DNA of 64,000 nucleotides from Halobacillus shinanisalinarum (GCF_022919835.1 NZ_CP095074.1:1488001-1552000), one strand, 5' to 3'; positions 10,131-19,955 are shown, counted from the stretch's first letter. The notes: a model not told the origin generated them from the letters alone. Numbers and translations: made by a program.

Positions 10131-11229
10131 CCCCTTTAAGCCTCCTCAATTTCGCCACAATTAATAATACTGTTGGGATAAGCATGGATATGCTGATTCC
10201 CACATAACCAAGAATCTCACCTAACTGATTGACGTGCAATCGACCTTGAGGCAGCATACTGATCAGATAAATCATGGGGGCTAAAATAAAAATGAAGGTG
10301 ATTTTTTTTGTATTCTTAAAAAGTGAACTTAGGGCCATAACAGTAATATCAAGATATACAATAGCTGTTGTAAAGAGAGCCATCACCCATATGGTAAAGA
10401 ATACAATTTCCATACGCTCAAAAAAACCACCCGGGACCTCAACCACCTTTGCTAATTCATTGGTAGGATAGGTGAGGTTAGCAGTCACGACATTTGACAG
10501 AACACCAATGGCTGCTAAATAAATAAGTACATATAAGATGATCGGGATGGACATACCGATCATCCCCGCTTTAGATGAATGGTTAGGTTGATTCATTAAG
10601 CTTGTGTAGAATAACAGAACCGCCCAACCCAGAAATGACTGAAAAGTGGTCTTTACCCCTTTCATGTATCCCATCCAATCGGTTTGAAAAAGAGGGAATA
10701 GATGGTTTACATCCATCAAAGGTATGGTCATTAACAGAACAATAATTAAAATACCTATAATGATCGGTAAAAATAACTGATGTAAACGGAATAATGCTGC
10801 CCTCGACCCTGCAACCGCATATATCACCACAACGAGAAAAACTAAGGATAACACTTCTTTGGGTGTCGAAGCGAATAAATATTGTTGAGATACAGTGGCA
10901 ACGAAGCGTATTTCATAGGCAGCAAAAGTAGTAAAATACAATCCTATAAATCCTGTCATGATAAAAGCGATAGGTTTTGAAACAAGTAAGGAACTATAAT
11001 CAAAGAAAGTTTGCTTTGGAAAGCGAGCTGCCAGTGTAGTGGCCACCCAAGTAAAAATGATCGCCAGCATTCCCCCTAAAAGAATGGAGACCCACCCGTC
11101 TGCATTCTTTGTGACTTCTGATAAGGTTCGCGGAAACGAAAGGACACCAGCACCAATCACAACAGAGGGGATAACAAATCCAACTTCATTACCGCCAATC
11201 TCCTCATCTGCGTATTCAAATGACTTCAT
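10123..11229 (-). CDS. GerB-family spore germination permease (GerAB/YndE type)
   Basis: Membrane protein of 368 residues in the APC-like endospore germination permease family, with ten expected helices. It begins GNEVGFVIPSVVIGAGVLSF, the usual first helix with a GxGxL(S/T)(F/L)P motif, and continues with repeated hydrophobic stretches to a short KLRRLKGDG tail. GerB subunits work with GerA and GerC partners in the inner spore membrane as nutrient receptors. No gerA is found upstream and gerC downstream is broken, so this receptor is probably non-functional or its permease works with subunits encoded elsewhere. It is the main evidence that the host forms spores. Confidence 0.8.
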   Translation of the reverse strand: MKSFEYADEEIGGNEVGFVIPSVVIGAGVLSFPRTLSEVTKNADGWVSILLGGMLAIIFTWVATTLAARFPKQTFFDYSSLLVSKPIAFIMTGFIGLYFTTFAAYEIRFVATVSQQYLFASTPKEVLSLVFLVVVIYAVAGSRAALFRLHQLFLPIIIGILIIVLLMTIPLMDVNHLFPLFQTDWMGYMKGVKTTFQSFLGWAVLLFYTSLMNQPNHSSKAGMIGMSIPIILYVLIYLAAIGVLSNVVTANLTYPTNELAKVVEVPGGFFERMEIVFFTIWVMALFTTAIVYLDITVMALSSLFKNTKKITFIFILAPMIYLISMLPQGRLHVNQLGEILGYVGISISMLIPTVLLIVAKLRRLKGDG

Positions 11230-12478
11230 GATTTGTCCTCCTTGTCGATGCTTTTTCGTCCTCTGTCTGCAAGAACCTAGGCCTTCTGTTCATCATAGTG
11301 ACTGGAACACGTAAGACCAGGTCTTTCCAATCCCCCTTAATTGCTGGAGCAAAGGAAGTGGATTAAGGAATCCCATAGCTTTTTAAATGAACAATATGAA
11401 TTACGATCCATCTATATAAATAATCGCGCATGCAGGACCACTTTCATCGAACGTAAAAGTCTTCTTGACTTGAACTCCCCTGATCATTTTGTTTTTTTCC
11501 TTTGGATGATCGAAAAAACATAAGAAACCCCCTCAATAATAGAATTGTTGACCTACTATAGGGGGTTTATACCCAATGCTTTCTATAGCTAAATAAGATG
11601 GCTAAAGCAATATCAGTAGCTAAACATAGAAACCTATTTGTTTAATGAAAGAACTGAAAGGTCAGTCATTTTTTCAAATGGGAAAACAAGAGGCAATAAC
11701 AAGAGCAGTAAAATGCTTAAGTGGAAGTCAAAGTATGTAGTGGTGTTGACTTATACCCTGTACCTTTTTGATCATTGTTCGCTCTTTGATTTAATTATAG
11801 AGGATGGAACAATGCTTATAGGTGAATCAAGGGGGATTTAAAATACCTCCCCCTTCGTTTCCAACATTGATGGCCATTCTAGAAGGTCATCGTGGACTGA
11901 TCCTCGCCAGCGGAAAAAGCACCTCCACCTCATAAAAATCACGTCATCACCCTATAAAACAAATAACCAAATTCTCAATATATCGAATCCACCCCTCAAA
12001 ACCAAACCATCACTTGAACAGACCCTCTTTACCACTCTTTCGGGTGTAGGTACGTAGGTAAGTAAGTTGTAACGAGTCGCGCAATTTAAGGGTACACTTT
12101 TTATAATCAGGCTAATTCTGAATTGATACCGAATCGATTTATTATTCAGCACGCACTGATCACACTAAATATCGTACTTAAAATAAGGATAATTTTGCCG
12201 GTAATCAAATACTCCCTCACTTTAGGTAGATGTTCCAGATTAAGTGAAGAAGTCAATTCCCAGATATCCCCACCTGTTTCGCATTCTTATCATTCATCCA
12301 AAGGAGAAAGCCTCTATTATAGGAACTATAAAAATCTGTTCTTTTGACTGATGTAGTCCATATTTCAATCCGAATCGAGTTTGATTCATTTCGATGCGAA
12401 ATCAATTCTTAATCTTTTTATATATTACTAATTTTCTGATTAATACCCGATTTTATATGTTTAGCATCACTTATTCAC
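11230..12478. other. 1.25-kb stretch without a convincing gene
   Basis: Several 60-75-codon frames exist on both strands, but none has a plausible ribosome binding site plus recognisable sequence. A hairpin AAACCCCCT/AGGGGGTTT (11525-11568) is symmetrical and could act as a terminator in either direction. The rest looks like decayed sequence. Confidence 0.5.
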
Positions 12479-12496
12479 TTGGCACGGAACTTGCAT
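12479..12496 (+). promoter_or_regulatory. Sigma-54 promoter upstream of the amidohydrolase
   Basis: TTGGCACGGAACTTGCAT matches the -24/-12 consensus YTGGCACG-N4-TTGCW at every key position (GG and GC at exact spacing). It lies about 225 bp before the lipoprotein start and overlaps a spurious 60-codon frame. No sigma-54 activator gene is adjacent; the nearest one in the window is at 31.8 kb. Confidence 0.75.
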
Positions 12497-12720
12497 TTAA
12501 AATTAGCGAGGAGAAACATGTGGAGTCTTTAATGTTAGGAGAATTCAGAATTGAGGATGAGAGAATTTTAAACTGAAGGGGGATTTATAGGACTAGTTGA
12601 TCGGTAAAAGGGAGAATCGGGATCCTTATGTTTACATGTAAAATAAGTACTAGGGAGACAGAGAGTAGCAAAGTGAAAACATTAAATTTAATAAGGAACA
12701 TTATGAAGGGAGCGAATGTT

Positions 12721-14545
12721 ATGACTAGTGTCTTACGTTATTCTAAGCTAACATGTTTGATAGCAATCCTTTTGCCAGTTTTACTACTATTAAATGCCTG
12801 TACCCAAGAGTCTGATGTGACTAAGGAAAAGGATACGGAAGTGCCTAAAGAGAAAACCACTGAGTTGTCTGAAGAAAAGGCCACTCTAGTTCTTAAAAAC
12901 GGCAGCGTATATACCATGGAAGAAGACCGTCCCACTGCTGAAGCAGTGGCCATCAGTGATGACGAAATCATCTTTGTTGGCAGCAGCACCGATGTAGAAA
13001 AATATATAAGTGATGACACTCAGGTGATTGATTTGAAGGGGAAGATGGTTTCCCCAGGCTTTATGGATGGGCACACACATCCTCCAGGCCAATGGACTAC
13101 TAAGCTTTTTGAAGTCGACCTTACAAATCTTAAAAGTCATGAAGATTACATTCAGGCTGTTGCTGATTTTAGGAAGGACCACCCTGATGCCAAAATAATT
13201 ACTGGCCGTGGTTGGAAAAATGGGCCGTATGAACAGGCGGATGGTACAAACCCCGGTCCTAAGAAAGAGGATCTGGATGAAGTAGTTTCCGATATTCCAG
13301 TCATTCTTAACTCTATTGATGGCCACTCTGTATGGGTAAATTCCAAAGCACTTGAAATGGCCGGAATAACCGATGAGACACAGGTTGCAAAAGGTGGCAT
13401 GATTGAGCGTAATCCTGACGATTCCCCCGCGGTGTTTTACGTGAAGGGCAACTGATTTACTCGCCGATGTACAGTCTTTATTTGATCTAACTAAGGAGCA
13501 ATATAAAAAGGCTTTCTTGAAATATCAAGAAGAAGCGAATAGCTTTGGTATAACTGGTATCCTGAACATGTCTGGCAGCCCTGAAAACATGAGTATAATG
13601 CAAGAGTTAGAAAAGGAAGGAAAATTGACGATGCGAGTTGCCAACGCCTTCAGATTCAGGCCAGGAACCGATCCAGGTAAAGCAGTTAAAACAGTACTTG
13701 ATGCTCATAAAAAGTACAATTCGGATTGGCTTCAAATTAATACCGCGAAACTATTCGCCGATGGTGTAACTGAAGGCAAAACTGCCCTTTACCTTGAGCC
13801 TTACACTGAGGATGCCGGAATGGGTGAGCACCATCATGGTGAAGCGAATTGGAAAGTTGAAGCATTCAATAAAATGGTTTCGTCGCTAGACAAAGAGGGC
13901 ATACAACTGCATATTCATGCAATTGGTGATGGAGCTGTTAACACGAGTCTCAATGCCTTTGAACATGCCCGTAAAGTTAACGGGGAACGTGATTCACGTC
14001 ATACCATTACCCACATCTCATCTATCCAAGATAGCGATATCACACGCATGGCTGAAATGAATGTCATTGCAAGTTTGCAGCCCTTCTGGTTTTACAAGGA
14101 TCAGTACTATCAATTAGAGAAGGCAATGATCGGTGAGGACCGTGCGCTGGAAATGTATCCAGCCCGGAAACTGTGGGATGCAGGGGTAACTATTGCTAGT
14201 AGCAGTGACTATCCTCCAACTCCTGACTACCGCCCACTTAATGGTATAGAGATCGGAATCACTCGAAATAGTCCTTATCCCGAAGAACAGGAAACTAATA
14301 TGATTCGCAATGGTGCTTATGCGCTTACCGTTGAGGAAATGCTCCAGTCATTCACAAAGAATGTTGCTTATCAATTGTTCCGCGAAGATGATTTGGGCTC
14401 CTTGAAGGTTGGCAAGAAGGCTGACATGGTAATTCTTGATCAAGACATTACCAAATCCGATCCTAAGGACATCTCTGATACTCAGGTGGTCTACACTATT
14501 GTTGACGGGAAGGTCGTTTACAAAGGAAATAACATCAAACATTAA
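12721..14545 (+). pseudogene. Secreted lipoprotein amidohydrolase, YtcJ/amidohydrolase-3 family, with two frameshifts
   Basis: A lipoprotein signal (hydrophobic core ending LLLNAC) and a Thr/Glu/Lys linker precede a metal-dependent amidohydrolase. The first frame has LVLKNGSVYTMEEDRPTA, the metal motif FMDGHTHPPGQW, and GRGWKNGPY. The second frame (from about 13450) has HIHAIGDGAVN, ITHISSIQD, ASSSDYPPTPDYRPL and the final GKKADMVILDQD, all YtcJ-like signatures. Start ATG 12721 has GAAGGGAG upstream. Adding one G at about 13431 and one at 13446-13448 restores a continuous GVLREGATDLLAD junction, so the break is either two nearby deletions or two base-calling errors. A sigma-54 promoter lies upstream. 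The substrate is unknown. Confidence 0.75.
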
Positions 14546-14722
14546 AGTACTGTTTATCCCTAAGTATATTAGGGCATTTAATATACCCTTTCAGTATGTT
14601 ATTAAGAACAAGCCTTTCATTCCATAAATCAAATACAAAGTTTGAACAAGATCGAAGACGGTAATAATAGTATCTATCTTCAAACGATAAGCCACCGTTT
14701 ATTTGTATCTTTCTTGCGATGT

Positions 14723-14806
14723 TTAGGTTCTTATCTCCTGGTTACAAGGGCAGCAATGGCGATCGGTTCTGTTTGTGTAGTCCTCAACTCTTGGGCTCTA
14801 GGATAG
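14723..14806 (+). pseudogene. C-terminal relic of a heavy-metal P-type ATPase
   Basis: A short frame reads LLVTRAAMAIGSVCVVLNSW followed by ALG and stop. This resembles the last helix of P1B ATPases (the AAMA.SSVSVVLN.LRL pattern of CopA/ZntA). Nothing else of the gene remains. The call depends on a single short motif. Confidence 0.4.
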
Positions 14807-14926
14807 AAACTGTTAAGTCATTTATTTGTTTTAAACCTCAACAAACATTCCAAGAAGGCGATTCTAGATTTGATATGGAAGGGAATATCGCGGAGAAATC
14901 CATATTTAAGGTTGGGTTCTCAAATG

Positions 14927-14961
14927 AAATGAGCTTGGGGAGTATCCCCAAGCTCATTTTT
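14927..14961 (+). terminator. Strong symmetrical rho-independent terminator
   Basis: A perfect 15-bp stem, AAATGAGCTTGGGGA paired with TCCCCAAGCTCATTT, with a 3-nt loop and a TTTTT tail. It would end rightward transcription from the amidohydrolase region and, with its A-rich 5' flank, also leftward transcription. Confidence 0.85.
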
Positions 14962-15076
14962 GATTCAGCCTACATTTATCAAAATGTATTATGGTAAGAA
15001 ACCCCCTGACTGTTCTTAACGGGGTGTAAGATAATGGCAGGTCTAATGACTTCATAACACTTTTTCAAATAAGCCT

Positions 15077-15598
15077 TTATTTATCTTGAGGTCGTTGGAT
15101 GAACTGATTTCGATCAAAATCTCTTAAAGATGATTCGGAAGCATTGGGAATAAACTCCTCACTCTTATTATATTTGGAATGATTTTGTATCCCCAATGAT
15201 TTATATCTTATATGAAACTCTTCGTGAAATTCAGGTATCTGTATCTCTTGTTCTGGAGATGACTGTTTCATTCCGGATATCCACGCTTCAAATTTATAAG
15301 TTCCTCTATCAATGATTACACACAGATCCTCAAGGGATTGGGTCAACTCATTTAAACAATCCAATCCGTTTCTTAAGATAATCCCTTTTTCTTTTGCTTT
15401 TTCAATAGAGTGTTCCAACCTATAAGACTCTGTTTGATAATGAAATTCAATAAAGCAACTATTGCGATCCCAATTAAAATTGTAATCTTCAATTTTTAAA
15501 CGCTTAATAACCCTCATAAGCTTTCTTTCACAAATATATTGCTCTTTGTGTGGCATCCATTTGAATAGAGCATTCTTGAATAAACCAATCTTGAACAC
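15077..15598 (-). CDS. Hypothetical protein, possibly of the Bacillus J-domain-like protein family
   Basis: Soluble protein of 173 residues with the start set at GTG 15598, which is about 8 nt from AAGGAAG; a GTG three codons upstream abuts the ribosome binding site. A helical N-terminal half leads to a YRLEHSIEKAKEKGIILRNG block, then LNELTQSLEDLCVIIDRGTY and AWISGMK. I recall a similar HSIEKA...LEDLA..VERG.YDL..WVAGMK pattern from Bacillus proteins annotated as J-domain-containing, but cannot verify this. The last ~50 residues are polar and probably disordered. It has no operon partner. Confidence 0.5.
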   Translation of the reverse strand: MFKIGLFKNALFKWMPHKEQYICERKLMRVIKRLKIEDYNFNWDRNSCFIEFHYQTESYRLEHSIEKAKEKGIILRNGLDCLNELTQSLEDLCVIIDRGTYKFEAWISGMKQSSPEQEIQIPEFHEEFHIRYKSLGIQNHSKYNKSEEFIPNASESSLRDFDRNQFIQRPQDK

Positions 15599-15607
15599 AT
15601 TATTCAC

Positions 15608-16740
15608 CTTCCTTATTTGTGGCTAGTTTTTTATACAGTACCTTTTACTATCGATTTCTACAAAGTAAGCAAAATTCCTGCTGTAATCGTTTTACATTTA
15701 TCGACGTTTTTTTTAATAAACCGGGAATCCGACCTCATTTTTCATCATTTTTTAAGCAAAACCTTGATTTCGTTATTTGGAACAACTACTTTGCCATCCA
15801 AACAACCTCGATTAAAATTACTGAAGCCGATATATCGAAATCGGTGCTAGACGTTCCAGTCTCACCGCCTCCAGGTTTACTTCGACAGCTATATAATGCT
15901 ACTGCCCATACCAAAGTTTCTTATAAAATGGCTTTTTCTTTTTTCCTTATCCTTCCGCCTAATTCGAAGCAGTCTTCGTATGTAATCGTGAAGTCGGCTT
16001 TATCGTAGCCAATACGGCATTCATTTTGACGATTTGTTCGGTTTGCTCCCACGTTGTAAACTTTGATCTTTCTGCATAAATCTATCGGTCCATCGACGGG
16101 GGATCGGGGGAGGTGTACTGTAATTGAATACTTTTAATAAAAAGGAAGAGAAGGATGGATTCTGTTCCTACTCGTGGGCCTTAGCAACCCAACTTAAAAG
16201 TTAAGGATTAATACTTTTGTTATTAGGGAAAAGATAAAACAGACAAATTATTGGAGGCATTCTTTTACACGCATCAACGAGTAACAGAATCCATCGAAAA
16301 TCGCTTCGCCCTAAAAGAAGAAGTACGAGTTCACCCCCTATCCAGCTTATCCATGGGACAATAAGTCTTGGACCGTACAGGTCATTTTTCAGTAGTCTTC
16401 TTCTGTGAGAAAACCAATCCAGTGAAAGAAACAGAAGATTGTTGGTTTTGCTGTTAATCCTACTTTGATGAACTTGACATGAAGCCTCTTTTTGCAGCTT
16501 ATACTTATAAATCGTTATGCTCCCCATACCAAAAGAATTATATTGTAACTTTTTGTAAGATGGTGACTTTATTTGACTAAACTGTCCCACCTTTTCAAAA
16601 AACCAGTATACTGTTATTTGTTGTCTTTTGTTTAACTAAGGTAATTAAATTCATGAGAAAAAATAAATGTAAAAGTAACCGAACCAACTTCATGACATAA
16701 ATGAAGAGCAAAATGTCCACAGACATAATCAGGACATATC
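15608..16740. other. Degenerate stretch, no intact gene
   Basis: Frames of up to 129 codons are present but without start signals. On the reverse strand, pieces such as TTWEQTEQIVKMNAVLATIK (about 16060-15990) and, in another frame, DKADFTITYEDCFELGGRIR look protein-like and may derive from one broken gene that I cannot identify. Confidence 0.4.
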
Positions 16741-16752
16741 TTGAAACAAGAA

Positions 16753-16870
16753 CAAAAGCGCAAGCGCCGCGGTAGACACGACAAGCATAAGACAAGCGGC
16801 GCAGTGGAGTCGTATTTCTCCACGGAGGCGGTTGACTTATGTCTCGAGTGTCTGGGCGCTGGAGCTAGAT
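16753..16870. repeat. GC-rich palindromic intergenic element
   Basis: A GC-rich block in AT-rich surroundings. It has nested inverted repeats: GCGCCGC (16764-16770) with GCGGCGC (16796-16802), GTGGAG with CTCCAC (about 16805-16822), and outer AGCGCC with GGGCGCT (16854-16860). Similar GC-rich dispersed elements are common between Bacillaceae genes (from memory). Only one copy is in this window. Confidence 0.5.
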
Positions 16871-16936
16871 GTGGCTAACTTCATGTAAGCTTATCCACAG
16901 GCAAATATTTTTATAATTTCCTAGACAATAAAAAAA

Positions 16937-16958
16937 CCAAGGTGTTGGGGCACCTTGG
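16937..16958 (-). terminator. Terminator of the small toxin transcript
   Basis: CCAAGGTG-TTGGGG-CACCTTGG with seven T on the reverse strand. It lies 29 bp past the toxin stop codon. On the forward strand no T run follows, so a rightward antisense RNA could read through it. Confidence 0.8.
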
Positions 16959-16986
16959 ATAAAAACAGAATGAGCTTGAAAAGATA

Positions 16987-17064
16987 TTACCGGCCCTTTT
17001 GTTGTAGAAACGCTATCAGCATACCAAAGCTCAACATTATGCTTATCGCTTCAAACGGAGTCAC
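16987..17064 (-). CDS. Putative type I toxin (holin-like, TxpA/BsrG family)
   Basis: A 25-residue peptide: acidic-hydrophobic start (MTPFEAISIMLSFGMLIAF) and basic tail (QQKGR). Start is GTG 17064 with GAGGTG nearby. This matches the (M/V)xxFEAL.LM..FG.L pattern of Firmicutes holin-like toxins (TxpA, BsrG, YonT type), which insert in the membrane and are controlled by an antisense RNA overlapping the 3' end. The transcript is compact: an extended -10 promoter at 17121-17130, a 5' leader with a GTGCAT/ATGCAC hairpin before the ribosome binding site, and a strong terminator. A forward-strand TATAAT at 16912-16917 is suitably placed for a convergent antitoxin RNA. The gene stands alone. Confidence 0.7.
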   Translation of the reverse strand: MTPFEAISIMLSFGMLIAFLQQKGR

Positions 17065-17120
17065 AGTAATCACCTCACTACGAGAGAATTACTCATTCTG
17101 TGCATAGGACATGCACTGTC

Positions 17121-17130
17121 ATTGTAGCAT
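17121..17130 (-). promoter_or_regulatory. Extended -10 promoter of the toxin gene
   Basis: On the reverse strand ATGCTACAAT gives TG-n-TACAAT, an extended -10 element, about 57 bp upstream of the toxin GTG. The -35 region is weak, as often with extended -10 promoters. Confidence 0.55.
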
Positions 17131-17758
17131 ATATTACACATAAATTTCAGAATTTTTCAAATACAGGTAAAAACTACCTAGACCTAAGAAATTATCAATT
17201 GGATTTACAATTTATCCTTAACATCTTTGGGCCTTGAACCCATTTTTAAGGAAAATAAAGGGTTTAGTATGTTGTAATATAACATTATCCTCCATTATAT
17301 ATATTATATCTAATATCCTACTAATATGGATTGGAATAACGATTTTTTCATGTTTAAAAGATTAGAAAAGGAAAACTGATGTGTCGATAAAATGCTTATG
17401 AGCACTGGCCAAAAATAACTTTATTTATTCTTCTATATAGACGGGAAATTATTTCTTTATAGCGTTAGATTCTGACTAATCCTACTAGCTTTCGCAGTTT
17501 TTATTGTTGGAATATTCGCTTCCGTACATGAGCGAACAACTCACTTTCTTGGTATAACATTAATCGTTCCTTTTTGAATCATACCAAAATGCTCCGGGTA
17601 TGCCCCCACCCTACTCTATTAATCGTTAGCTGCCTTACTTCTAAAAGTGCCCTTCACATGTCAATGTTTCCTTCGAAATTCGGCCGTCATCAAGAAAAAG
17701 GAACACCGTCATGGGTACGGCGATATCCTTCCCATGACTTTTGCCCAATCTCCCCCAA
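17131..17758. other. Non-coding spacer with possible debris and a terminator
   Basis: The forward strand at about 17484-17577 reads LLAFAVFIVGIFASVHERTT and ends in a stop, possibly the tail of a lost membrane protein. A GTCATGGG/CCCATGAC stem (17708-17738) may terminate the leftward citE-like transcript, although its T run is 8 nt away. Confidence 0.4.
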
Positions 17759-18598
17759 CTAAGCATCGTACGAACTAACAATTTTCTTTGCTTGCCTTAT
17801 CACAGGATAATCAACCATTTCCCCATCTACTTCAATCGCCGCAATCCCTTTTTCTTCAGCCTCACGGAAGGCATCAATAACGCGCTTGGCTTTCTCGACT
17901 TCTTCTTCTTTCGGAGTAAAAATCTCGCTGGCTAAAGCTATTTGCGCTGGATGAATCAATAGCTTCCCCTGAAATCCTAACCCCTTGGATTGCCTTGCTT
18001 CTCGCAAAAACCCTTCAGAGTTCTTGAAATTTGTATAGACCGTGTCAATTGGAGCTTCTATTCCTGCTACACGAGAAGCAATCACCAGCTGAGACCGTGC
18101 ATACAGCAATTCTTCTCCTGAATCTGTGAGGGCGATATTAGTGTCGAGTGAGAAATCAACGGCACCAAACGCCAAGGCCCCAACTTTTGGGGATGCTGAG
18201 GCAATCTCAGCCGCATTCCACACTCCCTTAGCCGTCTCAATAAGCGGGAGGATCGGTTTATTCATGACACCTTCCTGTTCAAGCAGAGTTTCAAGCCTTG
18301 CAATATCCCCTTTTGTCTCTGCTTTTGGCAGCATCATTCCAATGTTATCGAGTGCGGCAAAAGTACGCACATCTTCTTCAAAATACTCGCTTTCCGTACT
18401 GTTGACTCTGATAAAAGGCCGGGGATGGCATTTCTCTGTTTTCAACTGATGCAAAAGTTTGGCACGGGCGATGTTTTTCTCGGAAAGGGCTACCGCGTCC
18501 TCCAGATCAAAAATGACAGCGTCTGCTTCGGAGCTAAGCCCTTTTTCTATCATTTTATCTGAATGTGCAGGCACAAAAAGATAGGAGCGTTTTTTCAT
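17759..18598 (-). CDS. CitE-like HpcH/HpaI-family acyl-CoA lyase
   Basis: A 279-residue TIM-barrel enzyme of the citrate lyase beta / malyl-CoA lyase superfamily. Motifs: N-terminal RSYLFVPAHSDKMIEKGL, the acidic ADAVIFDLEDAVA (Mg2+ and CoA binding), RPFIRVNSTES, MLPKAETKGDI, and LIETAKGVWNA with the metal-binding Glu. C-terminal GFQGKLLIHPAQI is the CoA-site motif of stand-alone CitE-like lyases. It probably cleaves a 3-hydroxyacyl-CoA (malyl- or citramalyl-CoA) to acetyl-CoA plus glyoxylate or pyruvate. It lies downstream of a CoA-transferase and a hydroxycarboxylate transporter with a CitS/CitT-like system, which suggests that the transferase makes its substrate. No alpha or gamma citrate lyase subunits are present. 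Confidence 0.8.
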   Translation of the reverse strand: MKKRSYLFVPAHSDKMIEKGLSSEADAVIFDLEDAVALSEKNIARAKLLHQLKTEKCHPRPFIRVNSTESEYFEEDVRTFAALDNIGMMLPKAETKGDIARLETLLEQEGVMNKPILPLIETAKGVWNAAEIASASPKVGALAFGAVDFSLDTNIALTDSGEELLYARSQLVIASRVAGIEAPIDTVYTNFKNSEGFLREARQSKGLGFQGKLLIHPAQIALASEIFTPKEEEVEKAKRVIDAFREAEEKGIAAIEVDGEMVDYPVIRQAKKIVSSYDA

Positions 18599-18733
18599 AG
18601 TGAAGCACCACCTTCCTAAGTTGTCTCTTTTCTATATTTTGAGTTAGCTTGGATGCGGGAAAATCTCTTTCCTGATCACCTTTTCGAACGGGGTTCCCTT
18701 CGATAGCTTGCATTGAATGATCGCGGTCCGTAA

Positions 18734-19885
18734 TCATCTAAGTTTCACTTCTTGAGCAAATTCCTTTCGAATCTGTTCTGTATGCTCTCCGACACGCGGG
18801 ATCGGGTTCATCACGGTGTCCAAATCTGAAGAAGTTACAGGCGGGACGAGGGTCTTAATCATGCCTGCCGGTGTATCCACTTCTCTCCAGCGATTCCGTT
18901 CCTTTAATTGCGGATGGTTCATAAATTCCTTCATCGTATTCAACCTTGCATTTGCAATCGTTTCAGCATCCAGTTTTTCAACTAGTTTGTCGGCCGACAT
19001 TTGATCAAACACCTTTGCTATAATTGGCGCCAGTGTCTCCTTGTTCTTTACGCGATTTGCATTCGTGTGAAAAAGCGGGTCGTCTTTGAGTTCCGGCTTT
19101 TCAATTACTCGTTCACAAAACTTCTGCCATTCTCGATCATTCTGTATGCCTAAAAATACTGGCTTACCTTCAGCTGTGTTAAAAGGTCCGTACGGGTAAA
19201 TGGTCGCGTGGCTCGCTCCGGTTCTTTTTGGTTCTTCCCCTCCATAACCGGCATAGTATAGGGGATACCCCATCCATTCTCCTAAGGCTTCCAGCATTGA
19301 AATTTCCAAATGCGTTCCTTTTCCTGACTTCGAACGAGCGATAAGTGCTGTTAATATTCCGCTGTAGGCATACATACCTGCAGCAATATCAGCAATGGAG
19401 ATGCCCGCTTTCGATGGCGTGTCCTCTGTACCCGTGACGGAGACAGCTCCTGCCTCACACTGAATCAACAAATCATACGCTTTTTTATCTCGATAAGAAC
19501 CATTCTCTCCATAGCCAGAAATACTGCACGTGATCAAGTGTGGGAATTTTCCCCTGAGCTCATTGGATCCAAAGCCGAGACGATCGACAGCCCCAGGCGC
19601 TAGATTATGGATGAAAATGTCAGCCTCCTGAAGGATGATCATAATCAACTTTTGGCTCTCTTGTTCTTTCAAATTAAGAGCAAGTGATTCCTTTGATCGA
19701 TTAAGCCATGTGAAATGGCTCGACATTCCTTGCACTGTTTCATCATAATGCCTTGCGAAGTCCCCTACTTCCGGGCGCTCTACTTTAATGACACGAGCCC
19801 CTAAATCAGCAAGCTGCCTTGTAGCAAATGGAGCTGCTACAGCTTGTTCTAACGAGACGACTGTGATTCCTTCTAATGGCAACAT
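18734..19885 (-). CDS. CaiB/BaiF-family (class III) CoA-transferase
   Basis: A 383-residue protein beginning MLPLEGITVVSLEQAVAAPFATRQLADLGARVIKVE (shown in part: VAAPFATRQLADLGA), the standard N-terminus of family III CoA-transferases. The predicted catalytic Asp lies in KAYDLLIQCEAG, and NLAPGAVDRLGFG is a second family motif. Start ATG 19885 lies 8 nt from GGAGGT; a longer frame to 19936 has no ribosome binding site. The enzyme would transfer CoA to the dicarboxylate or hydroxydicarboxylate imported by the next transporter (malate, citramalate or itaconate are possible), feeding the lyase downstream. The 135-bp gap to the lyase has only a 60-codon frame without recognisable features. Confidence 0.82.
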   Translation of the reverse strand: MLPLEGITVVSLEQAVAAPFATRQLADLGARVIKVERPEVGDFARHYDETVQGMSSHFTWLNRSKESLALNLKEQESQKLIMIILQEADIFIHNLAPGAVDRLGFGSNELRGKFPHLITCSISGYGENGSYRDKKAYDLLIQCEAGAVSVTGTEDTPSKAGISIADIAAGMYAYSGILTALIARSKSGKGTHLEISMLEALGEWMGYPLYYAGYGGEEPKRTGASHATIYPYGPFNTAEGKPVFLGIQNDREWQKFCERVIEKPELKDDPLFHTNANRVKNKETLAPIIAKVFDQMSADKLVEKLDAETIANARLNTMKEFMNHPQLKERNRWREVDTPAGMIKTLVPPVTSSDLDTVMNPIPRVGEHTEQIRKEFAQEVKLR

Positions 19886-19955
19886 GAGCATCAACCTCCA
19901 TATTAGTAAGTTGCTTACCTTTGTTATTGGCACCATATGTGCACGATTGTTAAAA

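Noticed and set aside
11341..11523. 60-codon forward frame
   Set aside because: Starts at an unsupported TTG, no ribosome binding site and no family features.
12394..12576. 60-codon forward frame before the amidohydrolase
   Set aside because: It contains a near-perfect sigma-54 promoter in its middle, has no ribosome binding site and resembles no protein I know.
15617..16008. 129-codon forward frame
   Set aside because: Antisense to more protein-like reverse-strand pieces, and it has no start signal.
16201..16590. 129-codon reverse frame
   Set aside because: Composition is odd (clusters of aromatic and basic residues), start unsupported, and it overlaps other decayed frames.
16595..16823. 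Short reverse frames of 63-66 codons
   Set aside because: They run into the GC-rich palindromic element and are explained by its composition.
18555..18737. 60-codon frame between the CoA-transferase and the CitE-like lyase
   Set aside because: It overlaps the lyase start by 44 nt and has no recognisable sequence; a missing hydratase was considered but it is far too short.
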